From Trametes villosa (Eukaryota; Basidiomycota; Agaricomycetes; Polyporales; Polyporaceae), in NCBI GenBank assembly GCA_002964805.2, contig PUDQ02000003.1, positions 4,340,001 to 4,404,000 of the forward strand: 64,000 nucleotides of DNA, read 5' to 3'. The position numbers and the translations under genes are program-made. The notes under the pieces are model-generated. The model worked only from the letters and a program-made list of their open reading frames with translations. It had not been told where the DNA came from and ran no database searches. Every line of letters begins with the position of its first letter. Position 1 is the first letter of the stretch. Below are positions 43,604 to 54,205 of the stretch, piece by piece.

Positions 43604-46600
43604 TCAGTCATCGCCATCCTCCTCCAGGTCGTCCATCATCCCGAGCACATTCCCCTCGTTCGCCGGCGCTTCATACACCGCGAACGCCGTCTTCGTCTTC
43701 GCGTCGGGCTGCACAACCTCTTCCACCGCATCCGCGCCGTCGTCGACCTGCCCGGCGGACGTCCACCCCTTCTGGCGGTCCGCGAACACCTCCGGGCGGC
43801 GGTCGAGCAGCGTCTCGAGGTCCTCGTCGCTGATCACGCTCGCCTTGCCCGCCTCCGTGCTCGACACCACCTGGATCTTCTCGCCCTCGAGCCGGTGCAG
43901 CTCCATCGCGAGCTCCGCGAGCGCCTGGTTCTTGCTGCGCTTCGCCGCGGTCGGGTTCTTGAACACACCTGCAGGATACGCCATGACGGTGAGCGCGAAG
44001 AGAAGGGGGGTGAGGACGGGGGATACGCACCCTTGGCGATGACGAGCGCCTCGAGCTTGCGCTTGTCCGTCGCGCGCTGCATGATCTTCGTCTCGATCGT
44101 GTGCGCGCACAGCAGGCGGAAGATGAGCACAGGTCGCGTCTGCCCGATCCGGTGCGCGCGGTCCTGTGCCTGAAGATCCGCTTGCGGGTTCTACATCCGG
44201 CCGCACGCTGTCAGTACGTGCTCCAGAACGTGCATGTCATGGGGAGAAGCGCACCCAATCCTGGTCGTAGAAGATGACCGTGTCGGCTGCGACCAAGTTC
44301 AGGCCAAGACCCCCGGACCGTGTGCTGAGCAAGAAGAGGCGCGGCGCGTCGGGCGCGTCGCCGCCTTCCTGGAAGCGTCGAATGTCCTCCCGGCGAGTCT
44401 CCATGTCCATGCTGCCGTCGATCCTGCACACCGGCCAGCCCTTGCGCTCGAGAGCCCAGTCCTGCAGCAGTCGCTTTCAGCATGAAGGGGGCCAAAACAA
44501 GTGTGGGAAGGAACTCGCCTCGATGATGTCGAGCATCGTGGTGAACTGGCTGAACAGAAGCACCTTGTGGTCGCGCGCGAAGAGCTCGTCCAGGAGGCGC
44601 TCGAGGACCATCATCTTCCCGCTCGCGTTCACCAGCTCGTCGTTTAGCACGGGGTCGCGCGTGACCGGGTCCTTCGGCCAGTGGAAGAGGAACGGGTGTT
44701 GGCAGACCTTGCGCAGCTGCATGATGACGTTCTTGAGGTTCTTGTTGTTCACCTCTTTCACTATGAACGCACGCGTGAGCTCCGCAATACATGCAATGAG
44801 AGGACCAGACACTTACCTGCCGCGCGGCGCTGCCACTCACGCCCGAGCTCCCTCTCATCGCGCCCGCTCTCCTGACGTGCCTGGATCTCGCCCTCGTCCA
44901 GCCGCCTGAAGTACTCGTCGTCGTCCGAGTCCTCGACGTACGTGCTCTGGTCCTTCGTGCGCAGCCCCTTGCCCTTCGCCTTCTTCCTCTCGGTCGACAC
45001 CTCCTGCAGCGGCTGCTCGTCCTCATCCGACTCCTCGCCGCCTCCGTTCAGCCGCTGCGTCTCCGCCTGCATCTGCGTGATCAGGTGCTGGCGGAGCGCC
45101 TTGTCGCCCTGCACCGCGACCTCGTACAGCTCGCGCTGCTGCTCGGTGAGCGGCGTGTACAGCACGTACTCCTTCTTCGGCGGCAGCTGCATCTCCACGT
45201 CCGCTTTCATGCGGCGCAGGAGGAATGGCCGGAGGATGTCGTGTAGGGAATGGATGAGCTTCGCCTCCCGGTCCGAGGCGAGTTTGCTCTGCAGCCTGCT
45301 CTCGTCGAACCTGCGGAGCCTCAATAGTCTGACAGTGTTAGGGCGACCGACGAACTCACCATGACTGGAACGTGGCGAGGTCGCCGAAGATCTCGGGCAG
45401 CACAAAGTTGAGCAGCGCCCACAGCTCCGCGAGATTGTTCTACACGGTCACTGTCAGCACAGGGCACGGCCACGGGAGCATACACGCACCTGAAGGGGAG
45501 TCCCAGTAAGCACCATCCGCGCCGACGACGGGATGCGCTTGATCTCGCGCATGAGCACGCAGTCGATGTTCTTCAGCCGGTGGCCCTCGTCCACGACGAT
45601 GAAGCCCCAGTGGTACTTCGCGAGCTCCGCCCGGTCGTTGATCACGATCTGGTACGTCGTCAGCACCACCGGGAAGTTCGTCTTCTGGTGCGGCTTGAGC
45701 GGCGTCGCGTTCCGCTCTGCGGGCTCCTCACGCGCGCCCTCGTCCACGGCCATCGAGTCCTCGAACTCGCTCGACTCCGCCTCCTCCATCGCCTTGCGTT
45801 TACGTACGGGAACCTGCACCGTGACACGCCCGCCTCGGCCACGGCCCCGCGCGACGGGCTTGCCGCGCGACCTCGTGGACCTCACCTCTACCTCCGAATC
45901 CGAGTCGTCCTTCCGCGTCTGGCTCTTGGCTGCACCCCGCCCGCGCCCTCGTCCGCGACCACGTCCCCGGCCTCGTGCTGCCTTCCCTTGTGGAGGCGGT
46001 GGTGGTGGTGGCTCTGTCTTCATGGCGTTCTTATGATAAGCGCGGTCAACCTCGTCCATGACCATGTGTGTCCGCCGAAGCTCCGCGCGTTCATCCTTGT
46101 TCCCGTAGTACATCACGACCGGGATGTCCGGGGCGAACTTCTGGAATTCGCGTGCCCAGTTGTCCAGCACTGCGAGCGGGCACACGACCATGAACGGTGC
46201 AGCCGTACGCTCTCGGAGGAAGGCGTGGAATGCGATGGTCTGGATGGTCTAGAAATGTATCGTCAGCCTAAGAACCGAAGAGTTGGGACATGCACTAGAC
46301 GGGTCAAAGATCGCGCGGCCGGGAACAACAGACGGCGCAGACGCATCTCAGACGGCCCGGTGCCCTCCCACTGCTGTCCCTAGATGGTTAAACGGCTCTC
46401 TCAAGTCCACAGGTTTCACCGACGCACCCACTCAGACCATTAAGGTGTGCCGGTTGACGAGTAGGATACGCCCCGAGAGGGTAGAGGTAGCACGGAACCG
46501 ACGTGGATATGGGCTCTACTCACTTTGCCGAGGCCCATCTCGTCCGCTACGGTTTGATCAGCAACCACCTCTGAGTCGTTTGGCGTCTGGCGGACGTACC

Positions 46601-47343
46601 CAATATGCCGGAAATCCCGTTCTGGTGCAACCCAGCCATCCACGCGACGCCTTCCAACTGGTAATCCTTCAGCGTAGCCCCAGTGAGAAGAGCAGGTTGC
46701 TTGAAGGCGGTCTTGGTCGATGCGTCTTGTTGTAGACCATCCTCTTCTGTAGGACCAGTCCGTCCACCCTCGGCCTTCGGTCGCTTCGACCCTCGCTCGT
46801 CCTCCGAGTCTGAGACGACGCGGGCACGCTTCCTTGAGCCTTTCGCGGCAGACTTCGGTTTTACTGGACGCCTGTTTTGGATCGTACGAGCTTGGTCCAT
46901 CTGGTCCTTGAGGAGCTTGACATATGTGGCGGACTTTTCTAGGAGGCTCTCGAGTTGCACGAGACGGGAATCGACCTCCTACACTGAGCTCAGTGTGGAT
47001 ACGGATATACATCAAGGCTGGATACATACATCATCATCTTCGTCTTCGGCTTTGGGCTGTGTGCGAGTTTAATATGAGCATATACCTTGCCTAGCCAGAC
47101 CGTCTGTTGCAGGCCGTCGCGGAGCACTCTGCGCACCTTCTCATTGAGCAAGTCCTCTTCTACTGCCTTCTCCTCCTCGTCAATCTGGATATCCTATCAG
47201 CACGCACAAGCAAATGCTATATCCTCGCACACCTCTTCTATTGCGGGTGGGCTGGAAGGCGGGGAAGTAGCTCGCGTCGAAGGGACTGCCGCTGGTGTAC
47301 CCGTGGAAGACGGACTCGAACGCGAGGAAGGCGCCGTCGACAT
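43604..47343 (-). CDS. SNF2-family chromatin remodeller (Lsh/Irc5-like), full length
   Basis: Twelve exons (minus): 47343-47233, 47193-47086, 47056-47030, 46978-46600, 46546-46524, 46248-45490, 45439-45360, 45310-44817, 44760-44519, 44461-44255, 44190-44031, 43968-43604; 984 residues, frame closed. ATPase lobe 1: [33 protein letters not shown] (motif I near 210-217), [15 protein letters not shown] at about 436, LTGTPLQ. A Gly-Arg-rich, acidic insertion (about 300-400) separates motifs Ia and II. Lobe 2: [45 protein letters not shown]. It should move or evict nucleosomes in the nucleus; Lsh homologues act in DNA methylation and repair. The intron after LDIIE uses a GC donor (gcgagt). A truncated copy lies 9.6 kb to the right. 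Confidence 0.93.
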
Positions 47344-50300
47344 TGCGTTTTGGTGATGTAGACGTCTGTTTTGCCTTTTGCTCTTCGTCGACGGTAATGG
47401 CGGCGCTGTGGTCGGCGCAGATGACGGTGCGGAAGCAGGTTGTGGCTGCTCCTCGTCGAGCGTGATGCGTCTTGTGCGCGTGACGTCACGCGTCTGTAAC
47501 GTGCCGCGATGGAGGGCACGATCGCGATCGAAGGCAGCTCCGAGTCTCATCTGCAGTCGCTCCACGCTCAGGCCCACGCCCGACTCGACGCTCGCTAGAT
47601 CTGACCCAGCCCCCGCTTCGCACTACGCCTCGACGCCCCGACCGTCGCGCCTCGACGCCCGATCGCTGCGGGAGTCCTGCCGGCGAGACGGCAGTGCGCG
47701 CACCCCCTCGCCTCCGCCCCAACGGAGAGCTCGCAAGAGCGGCGCACGGCAGCGACGACACATGTGCTCTCTGCGCACGACCGCCCCTCGCGCAGTGTCT
47801 ACGGAAACTGTAGTACGAGTCTACGAGCACGCCCACGCCATCCGCCCGAGCCCCACCCGCGGCGGCGCGCGTGCTCCGAGAACGAGAACCCAGCGGCCGG
47901 CGCGGCGACAGCTCGCCTGGCCCGCCGCGGTCGTCTTCGCGCGTGCTGCGCATCTATGGCTGTAGCGCAGACGGGGTGAGCGGCGGTCCGTGAGTGATGG
48001 CAGGCACGTACTGGTGAACCTGGGCACGATGTGCGTACGCCAGGGGGGCGGGACGGTGGCGGGTCTGTGAGTCTGCGGAGCGGACTTCCGGGAGGTGAGT
48101 GGGGGGAAGCGGGGTGCGCAGGCGACTCACTGGGAAGAGGAGCAGGGGGGGCGAGAGGTCGGCGCACGGTGCCGACGGAGCGCGGCTCGGGGGCAGCAGG
48201 CAGGCAGGGGCGGCGTGCGCACGGGAGGTAGGTAGCGGGCAAGGTGGGGGCTGCGAGTGAGGCCTGGGGACCCCAGCGAGGGGGCGTGGTACTTACCGCC
48301 CCTCCCCCATCAGGTTCTCCCGGAATGCTCTGCCCAGGCTGGCATCGCGCCCGCACCCGCGCACGGGCACCGACGAGGACGGGTGTCGGGCGTGCCGCGT
48401 GTTCGCTTCCCCTCGGCGTCGGCGTCCTCCGCCGTCCCCGCACAGATCGCACGCCCGCCGTCGCCTGGAGCGGGGATGCGCTTGGGTGGAAGCACGGTGC
48501 GCCGCGCGCTCGCGTCGGAGGCCCCGGACGCCGTGTGCCTCGCGCACGAGTGGCTGGGAGGGGGCGGAGGCCGTGCAGCCCCCGTGTGTTCGCTGGCTCG
48601 TGCGATGCCCACAGAGCGCTCTTGCCGCGCACACGGAGGGAGGCCCCGGGCGTGCATCTCGGGAGCGGGAGAACTGCACGGTGCGCGTCGGACACGACAC
48701 ACGCAGGGCCGATTCAGCATACGGTGCGCGTCGCGCAGGAGGCCTGCCAGCCCCGAGAGCAGGGATGGCTTTGCGACGCCGAGCAGTGTACCGGTCTCTC
48801 ACCACGCCCGCGTACATTCCCTTCGCCCCGCAGGAATATATCTTACATGGCCGTACTTCAATGAGATCGTGCGGGGGTTCCAGCACTCGCGGCCGCGGAG
48901 CATCGCCTTCAGAAGCAGCAGGGATACGCACGCTGTCTCCACGACCGGTACTTCTCGCTTGGTAGCGCGTCGGCAAGCTCACGCCCCGCTGCACCTCGTC
49001 TATCCCAATCATGGGGTGCGGGGACTCGGGCGCAAATATGGCTCACGGAAGCTCGAGTACAGGCGGCGTGCCCAGACGACCCGAACAACGAGGGCGACAT
49101 GGGATCCATCCCCGGCTTCCCACATACACGTACATTCGCACAGGGTCGTTGTAAATATATTGCGTAGACTAACGACGCTGGACGACGGCTCTACTGCATC
49201 GAAACAACAGTACGTCCTCGCGCAAACCGTACAACGCATCTCGTCGGCCCGTAACTCGTGAGAAGCTGTCGCGACGCTTGCAAGGCTCCCGCCCGCGCCC
49301 GCGCTATCGGCGATGGCGCTCGGGCAGAGCACTCCCTCAGCATCGCACGAGTCGATGACGGGCCCGCGCGAATAGCGTCGGATCCCTGCACCGCACGCAT
49401 CGTGCTGCCACCTAGAACGGCGCAACACGAGACGGCACAGTCGGCTCGGGGGAGGCGGTCAGCATGCCATCGAGGCTAGCGAGGATGACATACCACCGAG
49501 CGCACTCGGACGCGAACGGCGCGCTGACGCGCCCGCGAAGCATGAAATTTGCGTTCGACGGGTGTCACCCCGACCCTGGGACGCGTACGTACCACCCCAC
49601 GCACATGGAAATGACCTTGCATTGAAGGTCGGTCAACGCCTCCAGCTCGCTAAGAGGACAAATAATGGAAGCGCACCTGGAGAACGTCGCCCCGGGGGCC
49701 TGCTTCGTGCTTGTTCGAGCAACGGGCTTCACGCCGGATCAAGCGCGAGGACCCATAGCTCAACACATGATTCGGGGAGCTTGCGCAGTGGGGAAAGCAG
49801 ACCCTCGGTCCCGCAAGGACATGCTGGAAGTTCTCCTTCGAACTCCCAACGCTGGACGCATGCTCAGTGAGAGGTGCCGTCACTTTTGGCGGTGGGATCT
49901 CCTCGCGCCCAGCCCACAGTGCTGGAGCCGAAGTGCGCCGACCCCCGAGATCTATCTGCCAGCGGGAATGAGGTAAAAAGCGTACAGGGCGACTAGTATG
50001 CACCTGCCTCGATCATCCGCCGCTGCAGGGGCCGAGCAGCGTGCCTGGCCGATAGACGCGAGTCCGGTCGACAGGCGGCGTCGGCGAGGGAGATCGGCAT
50101 CGGCGCCAGTTGCCGTTGAATTTTGCGGGCAATTGTCGCTCCAGACGTCGCGGAGGGCGGGGCGGGGGATAGCGTGTTTCCTCGACTGACAGACGCCGGA
50201 ATGGACGTCTACTATGCGACGTCCGATCCCGCTCCAGCCTCCGCTTTGTGCTCGTGTGCAGCCGCGGCTCTGTATGCGACCTGTGCAATGAGCCGATCAG

Positions 50301-51214
50301 CTGTGCAGCGTCGGTCCGGATGTACTCACCGCTGCATGTCCGAGTCGCGCGCGCCGGCGCCCTTCGTAACGAGCCCGAGCTCCTACCAAAGTAGAATGTT
50401 ACAGGAATGCTCCCAATATTAGCGGACGGCGCAGGATGGTGGGGACATCGCGAGCGAGCACGCGGCGGGCAGCACGCGGAGACGCTCACGGAGGGCTGCA
50501 CCCAGGGTGGCACACAGAGAAATAGTGGATACGTACGACTCGTGCATCTGTTCGCTCGAATGGAACGATAGCGGCGAGGGAATCCGAGTGCCCACGCCAT
50601 TTGTGCCCGAGGAGCCGATCAGAGAGGCCGAGAGTCGCTCCGGGCCAGACCACAATGTTGGCATGACTCTGAGGCAGGGTTCGGATCGGGTGTCTGCGAG
50701 CGTTGGCGGAGATACCGCCAAGAAGTCCGCCGAGAGCCGCAGAGTATGCGGCGGATTGTTTGCGCAAGGTGCACTCCAGTTCCGCAGGCGTAAGAGGGCG
50801 ACGATGGACAGCGTCGCAAACACAATAGAGCATCTCGCCCCCTGTTTGCGTGCAGCGCGGCGACGGGCAGGCTGACGTTCGGCGCTGTGAACCAACCTAG
50901 ATGGTCAATATCGCACCGCGCGCCACGGCCCGACGCAACGTAGACACATCGCTGCACTTACGAATACGGGTGCACTTCGAAGATAGCCTTCGATTACCCT
51001 CGCTATAGGCCCAGGAAACGGCAGTCCGGAATCGCTGACGCCTCGCGCGGCTATGTCTCGAAAGGCAGTCGTCCTGCACGGTTGGGCCCGACGCGCGCGC
51101 GTAAGCGTTACAACGGCGCGTCGGGTGATGTACTGACCTCACCGGGCGAGCAATAAAACCCCTGCGTCGGCGCGACCGTCAACGGACGACTTCGCATCCC
51201 CCGCCGCCGCCTCC
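47344..51214. other. 3.9 kb GC-rich stretch, no confident gene
   Basis: The first about 170 bp (to about 47,510) are still shared with the duplicate at 56,945-57,105. Beyond that both strands carry frames of 100-330 codons that overlap antiparallel and consist mostly of Arg, Pro, Ala, Gly and Ser. That is the expected effect of high GC, and none resembles a family. No terminal repeats or coding domains of a transposon were recognised. Confidence 0.4.
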
Positions 51215-52148
51215 ATGCTTTCCGAACTTCCTGCCGCTGTTGTCGTGCCGCTGTCCGTGTCCGAGTATCGTCCTGCGGGAAACGTCGACGTGAGCCTCTC
51301 TGTTCGCAAGGAGCTCGAGTACGAGCTTCGCTACAAGATGACCTCCGGCCTCCGTGAGTACCTGCCTGCTCCACCACACACCCCTGGCGAGCTGCTGACG
51401 AGCGCAAGCAGAGGGGCTCGTGGACGACCCCAAGGCCAAGTTGCACTACATCGCCCACCGTTACGCCAAATACATCGTGATCCGGTACGGATACAAGCTC
51501 GTGGGCTGGCCGCCCCGCCTCCCCTTCGTCAGCTTCAGCAACGTCTGGGGAGGGATCGAGACCCTGCGCCGGCTGATCGCGCTCTGGGACGCCACGGACG
51601 GCATGCGCTTCGAGCCCGCAACGGCCGAGGACGTCGCGAACGCGATCCGCGACCCGGATAGCGTCCACCCGAACTCCCAGCCCGTCAGCGACTCGGACGC
51701 GGACTGGGAGACGTTCCCCGCCCCGGCACCTCCCGCGCCCCAAGACGCCATCGTCATCCCAGCAATCGTCCTCCATCCTCACAGCATGGACGTCCTCGGC
51801 ATCCATCCGACGTGCACCCAGCCGTCCGCCGTCGACGCCATCTTCGGCCCCCGCCCGCATGCACAGCGCCGTGACAACGGCAAGCGGCGGTGCCGCGACC
51901 TCACGAACCCTCGCAACCGTGCGCACCTTCTCCCAATGGAGGGCGTCAAGAGCTACGCTTCCGTCCTCGACTCGGTCTCCCAGGGCAACGCGCACAGTGA
52001 CGCAGCGCCGACCTCGAAGGACGAGTACGAGGACTCGGAGTACTGGGCCGGCGATGACCCGGTTTGGGAGATCGTGCCGACCGAGACGTGGAAGGAGCTG
52101 ACCTTGTTCGGAGCCCCACTCACCGGCAGCATCCCTGTGTGGGCGTAG
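51215..52148 (+). CDS. Basidiomycete expanded-family protein, possibly transposon-associated
   Basis: Join 51215-51353, 51412-52148; 291 residues. Pattern: YAKYIVIRYGYKLVGWP, PFVSFSNVWGGIETLRRLIALWD then a short FEPAT segment, followed by low-complexity acidic and Ser/Pro-rich sequence. Basidiomycete genomes carry very many proteins with this Y-x-x-x-V-x-x-YxxxLxGWP ... LRxLxxLW arrangement, often near DNA transposons; I infer association from memory of the pattern, not from a search. The gtgagt donor and cag acceptor close the frame. It sits alone in the gene-poor stretch between the two SNF2 copies, which would fit insertion of mobile DNA there. Confidence 0.6.
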
Positions 52149-54128
52149 GCTCGGTCTCCACCGGTATTGCGATAGGCGGGCCGGAGCAGTTCAGGAGGGG
52201 ATGGCGGCGATTTTGAGTCGCGGGTGGCCTGAGCTCCCGCATGTCTTGGCGTTTCGCTGCAGTCAGCTCCGGCGGTTTTCCATACATAGCATGCATATAG
52301 TACTCCGACACGCTAGTCTCTATCGCGAGCGAGCAGGACACCTGTTGCGGACCTATGCAGCGGTGGTGGATGAGAGAAAGGACTGTCGGCGCTCTGATTC
52401 TGAACGACGCGACCTGCCCGATTTGGTGGGCGCTACAGCTTGTTTGGCCCGCTCTCGCTCTTTCGTCTCTACCTCCACGATTCTAGATCCCGTCCAGCGT
52501 ACCTGCTCTCTGGAAAGCCTATCTAGTTCTCTCTTCGTCGCCGTGCAAAGTATGGATACTAGCTTACTACTCGAGAGCACGCGGACGGCAGATCGAGATC
52601 GCATACTACCTCTCGGCTCCTGGCAGACGGCGGCGGCGGCTCGTATACGCAGTGATTGCACTGGGACCCCGAGTAGCAATCCCGAGCATTTCAGGGACTA
52701 AGCGCTTTGAGATAGCGCTATCGGCGTCCAGAACGCGCGTCCGGCGCGGAAAATTCCTCGGCACCTAGGGCGCAGCTTCTCCTTCTCGCGGCCACTGCCT
52801 CTCCCCCTGGTCCCTCCTTCGTCGCCGCGACTTCGCTGCTGTGTCTTGCCCTCATGTCTGCGTATCCACTCTTTTGAATGCACCTTGCGACTCCGGGGCG
52901 ATGGCTACTTGGGGGAATGACCGCGGCGCGCCCCCTGCCCCCTTCACTCTGCGCTACGGTGTTGTAAGGAGCTGCCAGGTTAGTGGGTGAATCCAGCGCG
53001 TGCGACGCCGCGGACAAGTGCCCGGAGCTGGCACTACGTTCTCGGGGTTTACGACGGCCGAGCTGCGCGTATGTCGCGGCCTCCTTGACACGAACTCCGG
53101 CGTTGCGCGAGCGCTGACGATTGCAACCGCCGCAAGGTTTCGCGGCCATCCACTCAGCACTCAGCACCCGCGCGCCGCTCGACCCCTGTGATCGCGGGGC
53201 GTCGTGCTCAACACCCCACCCAACGATTGCGTCGCGCTCTCCTTTTCCGCCTGCGACGACGCAGGCAGCGTCGGAAGGGGCGCCTTCGGAGTGGCGGGAG
53301 GTCAGGTTTTCGTTGGACATGCCACAAAGCAGCTGATGCCTTCGGAACTCCCGGTGAACAGGGTATATCTCACCAACCCGACGCCCCGCTCGCGTGCGAA
53401 CCCAGCCAGACCGATCTGTCCGCGCCTGCCACCCCGGCGCGCTTCCTGCGCGTACCGAATGCTCTTCAATACGCTCTGTGGCGCGGACACAACGGCGCGT
53501 TTCGGGCAGCCTGAGTGTCTGCGTATCGCGCGACGATGTCTGGAGCACTGGCGGGATTCGGCGTTCGCTTTCCGCACGCACTGGTCACAAGGGTGAGCAC
53601 TCGTGTCCTCGTCGTATAGCGGGATGCGCTCACATCATTGCCCACACCGTCAGTGCGGGTACGGTCGCCACGCCGTCTCGCGTGAGCACGTAGGTCCGCT
53701 GGTATCTGCCTGACACCGCGGGCATTCTGATTGCCCGCTCACTTGTTTGTGCGGCTTCCCAGTGAGTCTTACCCGGCGCGGTCGAGTGCACGGTGCAGGC
53801 ACTGATGTCCTCTATCGCGCCGAAGCCTAAATTTACGAAGCGTAGCGTGTCCTGCGGCCTAGCGTGTGTCGGACAGTTTGTCCGATGGTCTGTGCCGGTG
53901 CTCGTCGCGCCTCGAGTGCATCGTGCCTCGTGCCCCGTGTGTGACACCGCGCAAAGTGTGTTCTTCTGCGCACGCGTGGGGTGCATGGCGCAAGCGAGGA
54001 GTGTTGTGCGGGCGGGCAGACAAGCATGCAGTAGTGTAACTCGAGTAGCTACTTCTGTACACCGGTCGTGTGTGTCAATAAATGAGCCCTCCTCCAACCA
54101 CCCCTAGAAAACCACGTCCAACCTTGCT
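52149..54128. other. 2 kb without confident gene
   Basis: GC-rich with overlapping frames on both strands, the longest 287 codons at 52718-53581 (minus). Compositions are Arg/Ser/Ala-heavy and nothing resembles a known protein. The right end runs into the degenerate repeat at 54,100. Confidence 0.4.
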
Positions 54129-54205
54129 CTAGAAAACCACCCAACCTCTCTCCAGAAAACTACCCCACTTGAACCTGCCTCTAAAAAACCACCCAAGGCA
54201 TCCGC
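54095..54205. repeat. Degenerate tandem repeat of about 25 bp, four units
   Basis: Units built on ctctagaaaaccacccaacct recur with changes (cccctagaaaaccacgtc, ctccagaaaactacccc, cctctaaaaaaccaccc). The array lies about 150 bp outside the left breakpoint of the SNF2 duplicate, and one unit supplies the stop codon of the truncated reading frame. Confidence 0.7.

Noticed and set aside
47799..49261. Long overlapping open frames on both strands (298 and 334 codons)
   Set aside because: Composition is dominated by Arg, Pro, Ala and Gly, antiparallel frames are equally open, and no motif or splice pattern supports coding. High GC explains the lack of stops.
52718..53581. 287-codon minus-strand frame
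   Set aside because: No domain resemblance and a similar composition in the opposite frames; treated as chance.
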